From contig CAWAFH010000018.1 of the NCBI GenBank assembly GCA_963781265.1, forward strand, positions 372,001 to 436,000: DNA of 64,000 nt, written 5' to 3'. Each line of letters starts with the position of its first letter. The first letter of the stretch is position 1. The notes beneath the pieces are model-generated. The model was given only the letters and a program-made list of their open reading frames with translations. It was not told the DNA's origin and ran no database searches. Below, piece by piece: positions 18,881 through 26,011 of the stretch. This DNA comes from WHSW01 sp963781265 (GTDB lineage Bacteria > Actinomycetota > Thermoleophilia > Solirubrobacterales > 70-9). Position numbers and translations under genes: made by a program.

Positions 18881-18906
18881 GCGCCCCGGCCGGGCGGCCG
18901 GGGCGC
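18881..18906. terminator. Bidirectional terminator hairpin
   Basis: Perfect 11-bp arms GCGCCCCGGCC / GGCCGGGGCGC with a GGGC loop, between the convergent genes ending at 18861 and 18929. No long T-run follows, as is usual in very GC-rich genomes. Confidence 0.75.
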
Positions 18907-18928
18907 GTGACGCGGGTGGCTGGGCGAG

Positions 18929-19309
18929 CTAGCGGCTGATCGTCGCCGAGGTCGCGGCCTTGCAAAAGCCCGGGACCTTGGCGGCCTTGGCGTAGAACTT
19001 GCCCGACTTGTAGCCGGAGTTGCCGATCGACCACATCGCGTCGGGGCCGTTGGGCTGGGCGACGTCGGAGCCGATCTTTTGGTCGACCTTGGGGTCCTGG
19101 ACTGCGCCGAGCTGCTTGAACACGGTCACCTTGCGGTCGTTCTCGCAGTGGGCGGCGTCCTTGGAGTGCACGTAGCCGTAGTAGTCGCCGTTGGTGCCGA
19201 GGATCGAGACGGTCGACTTGGCGGTCGAGGCGTCGGCGGCGCCGGCGAAGGCGGCGACCGAGACGGCGACCGTGGCGAGGGCGGCGGTGAGGCGGGACTT
19301 GCGGTTCAT
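18929..19309 (-). CDS. Small secreted protein, unknown family
   Basis: 126 aa. The signal peptide MNRKSRLTAALATVAVSVAAFAGAADAS has a likely cleavage after ADA. The mature part has two cysteines (in AAHCEND and GFCKAATS), which may form a disulfide, and aromatic patches (GTNGDYYGYVHSKDAAHC, YKSGKFYAKAAKV). ATG 19309 was chosen because it has the only good Shine-Dalgarno (GGAGAA) and a complete signal peptide. It is monocistronic and divergent from the small membrane protein gene. No family recognised. Confidence 0.7.
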   Translation of the reverse strand: MNRKSRLTAALATVAVSVAAFAGAADASTAKSTVSILGTNGDYYGYVHSKDAAHCENDRKVTVFKQLGAVQDPKVDQKIGSDVAQPNGPDAMWSIGNSGYKSGKFYAKAAKVPGFCKAATSATISR

Positions 19310-19483
19310 CTGAGTTCTCCTTGGGGGTGAATGGGAAGCTGACTTACACCCCGATATTCGCCCCCGGCCCGCCTCGCGCCCAGGGGCCCTAGGGGTGGAG
19401 TGGGCCACACCCGTGGATGCGGTCACACGCGCCCTCTCCGTCTCGTCATAGGGATGAAGCGACTACCGCCAGGAGGTAATCCG

Positions 19484-19783
19484 ATGGACGCTCCCCGCCC
19501 TGATACCGAGACGGTCTTCGGCGCCACCACCGTGGTCGCCGGCTTCGGGATCCTGCTGCTCGCCCTGTTTCCGCTCGCCCTGCCGATCGTGATCCTGACC
19601 ACTGTCCTGTTCGCCCCGCTGCTCCCGATCGCCCTCGTCGTGGCCCTGCTCGCTGCGCCGGCGCTGGCGATCCGTGCGGGCGGCCGTCGGCTCCGGCGGC
19701 TCGGGCGCCGCGCGCCCGCCGACCAGGGCGAGCGGAGGCCGAGCTACCGCGGGGACGCCCGGGTCTCGATCGAGCGCGGCTAG
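19484..19783 (+). CDS. Small hydrophobic membrane protein
   Basis: 99 aa with two closely spaced membrane segments (VVAGFGILLLALFPLALPIVILTTVLF and PLLPIALVVALLAAPALAI) and a very basic tail (GGRRLRRLGRRAP). ATG 19484 is preceded at optimal distance by AGGAGGT, the strongest Shine-Dalgarno in the window, so high translation is likely. It ends 4 bp inside the stop region of the convergent acyl-CoA dehydrogenase. Function unknown. The 174 bp to the divergent secreted-protein gene hold the promoters of both genes, but I see no clear operator there. Confidence 0.7.
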   Translation: MDAPRPDTETVFGATTVVAGFGILLLALFPLALPIVILTTVLFAPLLPIALVVALLAAPALAIRAGGRRLRRLGRRAPADQGERRPSYRGDARVSIERG

Positions 19784-20967
19784 TAGGACCGCGGCAGCCC
19801 GAGCGAGTGCTCGGCGACGTAGTTGAGGATCATCTCGCGCGAGACCGGCGCGGTCCGCGCCAGGCGGGCGCCCCAGTACATGTCGGTCAGCCCGTACTCG
19901 AGCGCGAACCCGTTGCCGCCGTGGATCTGGATCGCCTGGTCGACGCACTTGATCGCCGCCTCGGCCGCCGCGTACTTGGCCATGTTCGCCGGCTCCCCGG
20001 CAGGCGCGCCCGCGTCGTACAGCGCCGCTGCCTTCTGGGTCATCAGCCGCGCCAGCTCATGCTCGATCTTCGCCTGGGCGAGCGGATGCGAGAGACCCTG
20101 GTGGGCGCCGATCGGCGTCTTCCAGACGACCCGCTCGTTCGCGTAGGCCGAGGCGATCTCGAGCGCCCGGCGGGCGACGCCGTTGGAGACCGAGGCGCCC
20201 ATGATCCGCTCCGGGTTGAGACCGTCGAACGCGGCCTTCAGACCGGCCGTCTCGGACTCGCCGACGACTCGGTCGGCGGGGACCTCGACGTCGTCGAAGA
20301 AGAGCGTCCACTGCTTGTCCGAGGCCTTCACCGCAACGGGGATGAACTGCTTCTCGAGGCCGGGCGAGTCGGTGTCGACGAGCATCAGCAGCGGGAGGCC
20401 GAGGCTGCCGTCGGCCTCGCGCTTGCGCGCGATCACGAGGATCGCGTCGGCGTCCTCGACCCCGGAGATGTAGGTCTTCGTGCCGCGCAGGCGGTAGGCG
20501 TCGCCGTCGCGGGTCGCCGCTGTCGAGAGGTTGTGCGAGTTCGTGCCCGCGTCCGGTTCGGTGATCGCGAACGCGACCTTGGTCGTCCCTGCGGCGATCC
20601 CCGGGAGCCAGTCCTCGCGCTGGGACTCGGTCCCGTGGCGGGCGATGATCGAGCCGACGATCGCAGGCGAGACGACGATCAGCAGCAGCGAGCAGCCTGC
20701 CGCCGAGATCTCCTCGCCGACCATCTGCAGCGCGTGCATCCCGAGCCCGCCGCCGCCGTACCGCTCGGGCAGGTTGACGCCGAGGTAGCCCTTCTCGGCG
20801 AGCGCGTTCCAGAGCTCCGTCGGCGACTCCTCGTTGGCGACGATCCGGCGGTGGTACTCGGGCCCGCCGAAGCTCTCGCAGATCCCGCGCACGGCGGCCC
20901 GGATCCCCGCCTCCTCGTCGGTGGGGACGATCGGGAGGGTGACCGCGGGCTCGGTCGCAGCGCTCAA
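19780..20967 (-). CDS. Acyl-CoA dehydrogenase
   Basis: 395 aa ACAD. FAITEPDAGTNSHNLS is the substrate/FAD motif, and ALEYGLTDMYWGARLART is the C-terminal region. The C-terminal catalytic Glu is absent; a Glu in LNPERIMG could act as the base. It starts at a TTG that overlaps the TGA of the upstream dehydrogenase (TTGA), so the two are coupled and may form a heteromeric enzyme, as many actinobacterial FadE pairs do. No other start in this frame fits the N-terminus (TEPAVTLPIVPTDEEAGIRAAVR). Confidence 0.88.
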   Translation of the reverse strand: MSAATEPAVTLPIVPTDEEAGIRAAVRGICESFGGPEYHRRIVANEESPTELWNALAEKGYLGVNLPERYGGGGLGMHALQMVGEEISAAGCSLLLIVVSPAIVGSIIARHGTESQREDWLPGIAAGTTKVAFAITEPDAGTNSHNLSTAATRDGDAYRLRGTKTYISGVEDADAILVIARKREADGSLGLPLLMLVDTDSPGLEKQFIPVAVKASDKQWTLFFDDVEVPADRVVGESETAGLKAAFDGLNPERIMGASVSNGVARRALEIASAYANERVVWKTPIGAHQGLSHPLAQAKIEHELARLMTQKAAALYDAGAPAGEPANMAKYAAAEAAIKCVDQAIQIHGGNGFALEYGLTDMYWGARLARTAPVSREMILNYVAEHSLGLPRSY

Positions 20968-22166
20968 AGCCCGTAGCTCCGGCCGATCACGTCGAGCATG
21001 ATCTCGTCGGTGCCGGCGCCGATCCGGTTGAGGCGCTGGTCGCGGAAGGCCCGCTCGATCTCGTACTCCTTCATGTAGCCGTAGCCGCCGAAAATCTGGA
21101 CGCACTCGTCGGCGACCTCGTGGCAGACCCGCGCGGCATAGAGCTTCGCCATCGAGATCTCGCGCACCGGGTACTCGCCGTTGGCGAACCGCCAGGCGAC
21201 GGTGTGGGTGAGCTGCTTCGCGGCCTCGATCTTGGTCGCCATGTCGGCGAACTTGTGGCGGATCACCTGGAAGCGCCCGATCGGGCGCCCGAACGCCTCG
21301 CGCTCCTTTGCGTACTCGAGCGTGCGCTCGAACATCCGCTCGGCGCCGGCGTAACCGCCGGCGGCGCCCACCAGCCGCTCGCCCTGAAGCTCCCAGGAGA
21401 TGTGGTAGAAGCCCTTGCCCTCCTCGCCCAGCACGGAGTCGGCCGGGACGCGGACGTCCTCGAACGCGATCTCGCCGGTGTCGGACGAGTGCATCCCCAT
21501 CTTCTCGAGCTCGCGCGAGACGGTGAACCCCGGGACCAGGTTGCCCTCGTCGTCGCGCAGGTCGATCAGCATCAGGGTGATCCCGGCGTGGCCTGCGTCC
21601 GGATCGGTCTTGGTCACCAAGACGCAGAAGTCAGCCCGCGGCGCGTTGGTGATGAACGTCTTCGAGCCGTTGATCACGTACTCGTCGCCGTCGCGGATCG
21701 CGGTCGTGCGGATCCCCGCGACATCGGAGCCGGCGCCCGGCTCGGTGATCCCCAGGCAGCCGATCTTCTCGCCGCGGATCCCGGGGACGAGGTAGCGCTG
21801 CTTCTGGTCCTCGGTGCCCAGCAGGTGGACGGGGGGCAGGACCATGTCGGTCTGCACGGCGAAGCCCATGTTGGTGCCGCCGGAGCCCGAGTAGGACAGG
21901 CACTCGGCGCGGATCAGCGAGTAGAAGTAATCGCCGCCCTGCCCGCCGTACTCCTCGGGGAAGCACAGGCCCAGGTAGCCGAGCTCGCCGGCGCGGCGCA
22001 TCACCTCGGAGGGCCAGTACGTGTCCTCCCACTCGTTGCGGTGCGGGTACATCTCCTTCTTCACCCAGGCGGTCATCGACTCGCGCAGGTCGAGATGCTC
22101 GTCGGTGTAGATGAAGTGCTTGCGCGAGGCTTCGTGCTCGGGCTTGATCACGGTCGCACTGGCCAC
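20964..22166 (-). CDS. Acyl-CoA dehydrogenase
   Basis: 400 aa. CLGITEPGAGSDVAGIRT and NGSKTFITNAPRAD are diagnostic. RIGAGTDEIM replaces the classical YEGT motif, and a Glu in ELQGERLVGAAG is the likely base, as in isovaleryl/long-chain enzymes. GTG 22166 has a strong AAGGAGAGGG ribosome site. First gene of a coupled ACAD pair, divergent from an enoyl-CoA hydratase across a 60-bp spacer that holds a perfect 23-bp palindrome. It probably catalyses the first oxidation of the acyl-CoA processed by the divergent operon. Confidence 0.93.
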   Translation of the reverse strand: MASATVIKPEHEASRKHFIYTDEHLDLRESMTAWVKKEMYPHRNEWEDTYWPSEVMRRAGELGYLGLCFPEEYGGQGGDYFYSLIRAECLSYSGSGGTNMGFAVQTDMVLPPVHLLGTEDQKQRYLVPGIRGEKIGCLGITEPGAGSDVAGIRTTAIRDGDEYVINGSKTFITNAPRADFCVLVTKTDPDAGHAGITLMLIDLRDDEGNLVPGFTVSRELEKMGMHSSDTGEIAFEDVRVPADSVLGEEGKGFYHISWELQGERLVGAAGGYAGAERMFERTLEYAKEREAFGRPIGRFQVIRHKFADMATKIEAAKQLTHTVAWRFANGEYPVREISMAKLYAARVCHEVADECVQIFGGYGYMKEYEIERAFRDQRLNRIGAGTDEIMLDVIGRSYGL

Positions 22167-22201
22167 GGATCCCTCTCCTTGCTCGCTCGGCGTAAGTAGA
22201 G

Positions 22202-22224
22202 AGTGTAGAGTAGTACTTCACACT
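22202..22224. promoter_or_regulatory. 23-bp palindromic operator between divergent catabolic operons
   Basis: Symmetric pattern AGTGTnnAGTA-n-TACTnnACACT, with all paired positions perfect. It ends 1 bp before the TTG of the hydratase gene and 35 bp before the divergent dehydrogenase start codon region. It overlaps possible -10 elements of both promoters. The MerR regulator encoded at the end of the operon (27.2 kb) is the nearest candidate binder. Confidence 0.7.
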
Positions 22225-22225
22225 C

Positions 22226-23011
22226 TTGACCGCCTTCGAGAAGATCAGATACGACGTCGCCGACCGGGTCGCGACGATCACGCTCGACGATCCCGAGACC
22301 CGCAACGCGCTCTCCGATCAGCTGCTCGGCGAGCTGCTCGAGGCGCTGCGGGCGGCGAAGCACGACGACGACGTGCGCGTCGTCGTGCTCGCGTCCTCGC
22401 ACGAGAAGGTGTTCTCGGCCGGCGCCAACCTCGGCGGCTTCGCGGCCGATGCCCCGACCGCTCACAAGTTCATGGGCACGGCCCTGTTTCCCCAGGTCTT
22501 CATCGAGCTGGGCGAGCTCGGCAAGCCGTCGATCGTCGCGGCATCCGGTCACGTGCTCGCCGGGGCGCTGGGGATCGCGCTCGCCTGCGATCTGATCGTC
22601 GCCAAGGACGGGGCGGGGTTCGGCACGCCCGAGATCAACGTCGGCCTGTTCCCGTTCATGATCATGGCCCTGATCTACCGCAACGTCGGTCGCAAGAAGA
22701 CGACCGAGATGCTGCTGCTGGGCGAGCGCCTCACCGCCGCCGAGGCGCTCGAGGCGGGGATCGTCAACAAGGTCGTGCCCGCGGAGGACTTCGATGCCGC
22801 GGTCGCCGATTGGGCGGCGAAGCTCGCTTCGAAGTCGCCGCTGGTGATGAAGCTCGGCAAGGACGCCATGTGGCGCCAGCTCGATCTGCCGCTCGTCGAT
22901 GCCCTCGACTACCTGCGCGCCCAGCTGACGATCGAGCTCTCGACCGAGGATGCGATCGAGGGCGTGACCGCGTTCTTCGAGAAGCGCGAGCCTCAATGGA
23001 AGGGGAGATAG
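22226..23011 (+). CDS. Enoyl-CoA hydratase
   Basis: 261 aa crotonase. Both catalytic glutamates are present (GTPEINVG and TTEMLLLG), so hydration of enoyl-CoA is likely. The oxyanion segment reads SGHVLAGALGIALACD, with Ala in place of one of the usual glycines. The TTG start gives TAFEKIRYDVADRVATITLDDPE, the normal N-terminal strand. No Shine-Dalgarno is visible upstream, because the operator occupies that space, so the mRNA may be nearly leaderless. Its TAG overlaps the GTG of the carboxyltransferase gene by one base. Confidence 0.9.
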   Translation: MTAFEKIRYDVADRVATITLDDPETRNALSDQLLGELLEALRAAKHDDDVRVVVLASSHEKVFSAGANLGGFAADAPTAHKFMGTALFPQVFIELGELGKPSIVAASGHVLAGALGIALACDLIVAKDGAGFGTPEINVGLFPFMIMALIYRNVGRKKTTEMLLLGERLTAAEALEAGIVNKVVPAEDFDAAVADWAAKLASKSPLVMKLGKDAMWRQLDLPLVDALDYLRAQLTIELSTEDAIEGVTAFFEKREPQWKGR

Positions 23012-24615
23012 TGGCCGCTGACGAGCACGAGGCCGAGGCGCCCGAGGCGCCTCCCGCCGAGGGCGGGGCGCTGAAGGCGCTCGTCGATGACCTGCACGAG
23101 CGGCGCGAGAAGGCGAAGCTCGGCGGCGGCGAGGAGAAGATCGCCAAGCAGCACGCGGCCGGCAAGCTGACCGCTCGCGAGCGGATCGACCTGCTCGTCG
23201 ACGAGGGCACGTTCGTCGAGATGGGGCTGCACGCGCGGCCGCACTTCTCGCAGCGCGCGATGGAGGGCAAGGACGCGCCCGCCGACGGCGTGATCACCGG
23301 CTGGGGCGAGGTCGACGGCCGGCCCTGTGCGATCGCCGCCTACGACTTCACCGTGATGGCCGGCTCGATGGGGATGACCGGTGAGATCAAGATGGGGCGG
23401 CTGCGCGAGCTCGCGCTGCAGCAGCGCATCCCGCTCGTCTGGCTGCTCGACTCGGCCGGCGCCCGGATCCAGGAGGCCGCCGGGTCGCTGTTCGCCGGCT
23501 CCGGCCACCTGTTCCGCGAGGAGGTCGAGATGTCCGGCGTGGTCCCGCTGGTCGCGGCGATGCTCGGCCCGTGCGCCGCCGGGACCGCGTACATCCCGGG
23601 CCTCTCCGACTTCGTCCCGATGGTCGTCGGCCAGGGCGCGATGGCCCTCGCCGGCCCGCACCTGACCAAGGCCGTGACCGGCGAGGAGATCTCGATGGAG
23701 GATCTCGGCGGCGCCAAGGTGCACTGCCGCAAGTCGGGCGTCGGCGACCTCGAATGCAAGGACGACGCGGAGTGCATCGCGGCGGTCAAGGCCTACCTCT
23801 CGTTCTTTCCCTCCAATTGCGAGCAGAAGCCTCCGGTGCGCGAGACGGCCGACCCGGTCGACCGGATGTCGGAGAAGCTGCTCGAGATCGTCCCCGACTC
23901 GAACCGCAAGCCATACGACATGTACGAGGTGATCGCCGAGATCGTCGACGACGGCGACTACTTCGACATCAAGCCGAGGTTCGCGAAGACGATCATCACC
24001 TGCCTGGCGCGCTTCGGGGGCCAGCCGGTCGGGATCGTCGCCAACCAGCCGAAGCAGCTCGGCGGCATCCTCGAGAACGACTCAGCCGACAAGGCGGCGC
24101 GCTTCGTCAACCTCTGCGACGCGTTCGAGATCCCCCTGGTCTTCCTTCAGGACGTCCCCGGGTTCATGGTCGGCTCCAAGGTCGAGCACGCCGGGATCAT
24201 CCGCCACGGGGCGAAGATGCTCTACGCGATCTCGCGCGCGACGGTGCCGAAGGTGACCGTCGTGGTTCGCAAGGCCTACGGCGCCGGCTACTACGTCATG
24301 AACGGGCGCGCCTACGAGCCCGACCAGATCTACGCCTGGCCGAGCGCCGAGATCTCGGTGATGGGCGCCGAGGGCGCGGTCAACATCATCGGCCGCTCCG
24401 CGATCGAGGCCTCGGACGACCCCGACGCCACGCGCGAGGCGATGCTGGATGCGGTCCGCGCCCAGATCGACGTCTACATCGCAGCCGGCAACGCGATGAT
24501 CGACGACGTCATCGACCCGCGCGAGACGCGCCCGCGGATCATCGAAGCCCTGCGCATGGCCCGCAACAAGAAGGTGGAGAGGCCGTGGCGGAAGCACGGG
24601 GTGATGCCGGTATGA
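23011..24615 (+). CDS. Acyl-CoA carboxylase carboxyltransferase (beta) subunit
   Basis: 534 aa, two crotonase-like halves of a PccB/AccD-type carboxyltransferase that moves CO2 from carboxybiotin to an acyl-CoA. Biotin/acyl pocket motifs include DSAGARIQEAAGSLFAGSGHLF in the N-domain and FLQDVPGFMVGSKVEHAGIIRHGAKM and RKAYGAGYYVMNG in the C-domain. GTG 23011 follows AAGGGGAG at good distance; ATG 22996 in the same frame is the alternative. The biotin carboxylase partner is not in the window, while a biotinyl carrier is at 3.1 kb. The HEAEAPEAPPAEGG lead is disordered. The operon context suggests the acyl-CoA degradation pathway. Confidence 0.92.
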   Translation: MAADEHEAEAPEAPPAEGGALKALVDDLHERREKAKLGGGEEKIAKQHAAGKLTARERIDLLVDEGTFVEMGLHARPHFSQRAMEGKDAPADGVITGWGEVDGRPCAIAAYDFTVMAGSMGMTGEIKMGRLRELALQQRIPLVWLLDSAGARIQEAAGSLFAGSGHLFREEVEMSGVVPLVAAMLGPCAAGTAYIPGLSDFVPMVVGQGAMALAGPHLTKAVTGEEISMEDLGGAKVHCRKSGVGDLECKDDAECIAAVKAYLSFFPSNCEQKPPVRETADPVDRMSEKLLEIVPDSNRKPYDMYEVIAEIVDDGDYFDIKPRFAKTIITCLARFGGQPVGIVANQPKQLGGILENDSADKAARFVNLCDAFEIPLVFLQDVPGFMVGSKVEHAGIIRHGAKMLYAISRATVPKVTVVVRKAYGAGYYVMNGRAYEPDQIYAWPSAEISVMGAEGAVNIIGRSAIEASDDPDATREAMLDAVRAQIDVYIAAGNAMIDDVIDPRETRPRIIEALRMARNKKVERPWRKHGVMPV

Positions 24616-24620
24616 ACGGA

Positions 24621-24643
24621 GTTGCCAGTTGCTAGTTGCTAGG
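24621..24643. repeat. Left TTGCTAG heptad array
   Basis: TTGCCAG-TTGCTAG-TTGCTAG (24622-24642), starting 6 bp after the carboxyltransferase stop. It is the inverse of the array at 25039-25066 and brackets the decayed four-helix-bundle gene. Confidence 0.8.
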
Positions 24644-24644
24644 T

Positions 24645-25002
24645 GCGCTGGCGCGCGACTTCGATGCGCGCGATGCAGACCGTTGACGAGGCGACCGATC
24701 TCGGCTGCCCGAGCGCGGTAGTCGTCGTCGGTGAGCAGGGAGCGCGCGAAGGCTCGCTCGATCCAGTGTTGGGTTTCGTAGGCCGAGCCCCGGGCGAACA
24801 GCAGGAACCGCAGCTGGTCCCGCGTCGTGTCGCGACCAAATGCCTCTGCGATGTTCGCCCCCACCGAGTCAGCCGAGCGCGACGAGTTGCACGCCGGCCG
24901 TCCATCGGTCGAGCGCCTGCCACTCCATCGACCGCTCCCCGCAGGTCAGTCGGCCAGAGACACGGCCCGTTGGTATGCGATCAAGTTCTCGAAGCTCGCC
25001 AC
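24645..25002 (-). pseudogene. Decayed four-helix-bundle protein gene (S23 / 23S rRNA-intervening-sequence type)
   Basis: Three reading-frame blocks together spell a complete family member. From GTG 25002: ASFENLIAYQRAVSLAD. In the next frame: SMEWQALDRWTAGVQLV. Back in the first frame: RSADSVGANIAEAFGR, DTTRDQLRFLLFARGS, AYETQHWIERAFARSLL and RLVNGLHRAHR. The shifts are a missing base near 24947 and an extra G near 24883, so they cancel. As read, the first block stops at a TGA, and the last block runs without a stop through the left repeat array. Four-helix-bundle proteins of this family have no established biochemical role. The gene is antisense within an otherwise plus-strand operon. Confidence 0.75.
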
Positions 25003-25038
25003 TCTCTCCTGAGTCGGCGCCCGATCCGATCTCTCCCC

Positions 25039-25068
25039 CTAGCAACCAGCAACTAGCAACTAGCAACT
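25039..25068. repeat. Right CTAGCAA heptad array (inverse of left array)
   Basis: CTAGCAA-CCAGCAA-CTAGCAA-CTAGCAA (25039-25066) then CT. A GCGAGCGG fragment of the other heptad family follows at 25072-25079, directly before the BKACE ATG. Confidence 0.8.
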
Positions 25069-25081
25069 GAAAGCGAGCGGC

Positions 25082-26011
25082 ATGAGCAGATTCGAGGAAC
25101 CGGTGATCATCTCGTGCTCCATTTCAGGCGCGATCGCGAACCGCGACCAGTGCCCCGCGATTCCGTACACGCCGGAGGAGTACGCGGCCGAGGCGCGGCG
25201 CGCGGTGGACGAGGGCGCCTCCCAGATCCATATCCACGCCCGCACCCCGGACGGCGTGCCGAGCTACGAGATCGAGGATTTCCGCGCGATCACCGACGCG
25301 ATCCTGGCCGCGGTCGACGACGTGATCATCAACTACTCGACCGGGGCGATCGGGGTGCCGATGGAGAAGCGGCTCGCCTACCTGCGCGAGCTGAAGCCCG
25401 ATGTCGCCGCGCTCAACATGAGCTCGATGAACTACGCGAAGTACTCGCGCCGGCGCAAGGAGTTCGTCTTCAAGGCGGTGTTCGAGAACAGCTTCGACAC
25501 GATCATCGAGTTCATCACCGCGATGAACGAGCTCGGGATCCAGCCCGAGCACGAGTGCTTCGACGCCGGGCACGTCGCCAACCTCGACCCGCTGCTCGAC
25601 CTGGGGCTGCTGACGCCGCCGCTCCAGATCTCGCTCGTGATGGGGGTGACCGGGGGGATCCGGCCGACGCCTCGCAACGTCACCTTCATGGCGGATCAGA
25701 TCCCAGGTGGCCCCGAGGGCCAGAACAACTGGCAGGTGATCGGGGTCTCGCGCGACCAGTGGAAGCTGCTCGCCGCCTCGCTCGACCTCGGAGGCAACGT
25801 CCGCGCCGGGCTCGAGGACAACCTCTACCTCCCGGACGGGGAGATGGCTCGCTCGAACGGCGACCTGATCGCCAAGGCGAGGCAGATGGCCGAGGACATC
25901 GGGCGCCGCGCGGCGACCGTGGCGGAGGCGAGAGAGATGCTCGGTTTGGCCGCTCGGCGCTCGGCGCTCGCCGCTCGAGCGGCGGACGGCGAGCGGCGAG
26001 CGGCGCCATGA
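25082..26011 (+). CDS. BKACE (DUF849) beta-keto acid cleavage enzyme
   Basis: 309 aa TIM-barrel metalloenzyme. The family condenses a beta-keto acid with acetyl-CoA, releasing acetoacetate and a new acyl-CoA. VIISCSISGAIANRDQCPAIPYTPEEYA, the zinc-binding QIHIHAR and INYSTGA are hallmark motifs; ECFDAGHVANL and LVMGVTGGIRPTPRNV follow. The catalytic part ends near residue 287 (VAEAREMLGL). The last ~22 residues (AARRSALAARAADGERRAAP) are the translation of a palindromic heptad-repeat block, so the tail is acquired rather than ancestral. The stop overlaps the next ATG (ATGA). Confidence 0.9.
   Translation: MSRFEEPVIISCSISGAIANRDQCPAIPYTPEEYAAEARRAVDEGASQIHIHARTPDGVPSYEIEDFRAITDAILAAVDDVIINYSTGAIGVPMEKRLAYLRELKPDVAALNMSSMNYAKYSRRRKEFVFKAVFENSFDTIIEFITAMNELGIQPEHECFDAGHVANLDPLLDLGLLTPPLQISLVMGVTGGIRPTPRNVTFMADQIPGGPEGQNNWQVIGVSRDQWKLLAASLDLGGNVRAGLEDNLYLPDGEMARSNGDLIAKARQMAEDIGRRAATVAEAREMLGLAARRSALAARAADGERRAAP
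25949..26007. repeat. Palindromic heptad-repeat block at a gene junction
   Basis: CCGCTCG, GCGCTCG, GCGCTCG, CCGCTCG followed by AGCGGCG, GACGGCG, AGCGGCG, AGCGGCG: four 7-mers and then their inverse. It ends exactly at the ATG of the CoA-transferase gene and encodes the BKACE tail. A hairpin of nearly 28 bp is possible. Confidence 0.85.

Noticed and set aside
24082..24644. Extension of the four-helix-bundle frame into the antisense of the carboxyltransferase gene
   Set aside because: The family domain ends near 24650; the rest is open only because of high GC content.
24621..25068. CRISPR array made of the heptad repeats
   Set aside because: Repeats are 7 bp, directly adjacent without spacers and in inverted orientation at the two ends; no cas genes.
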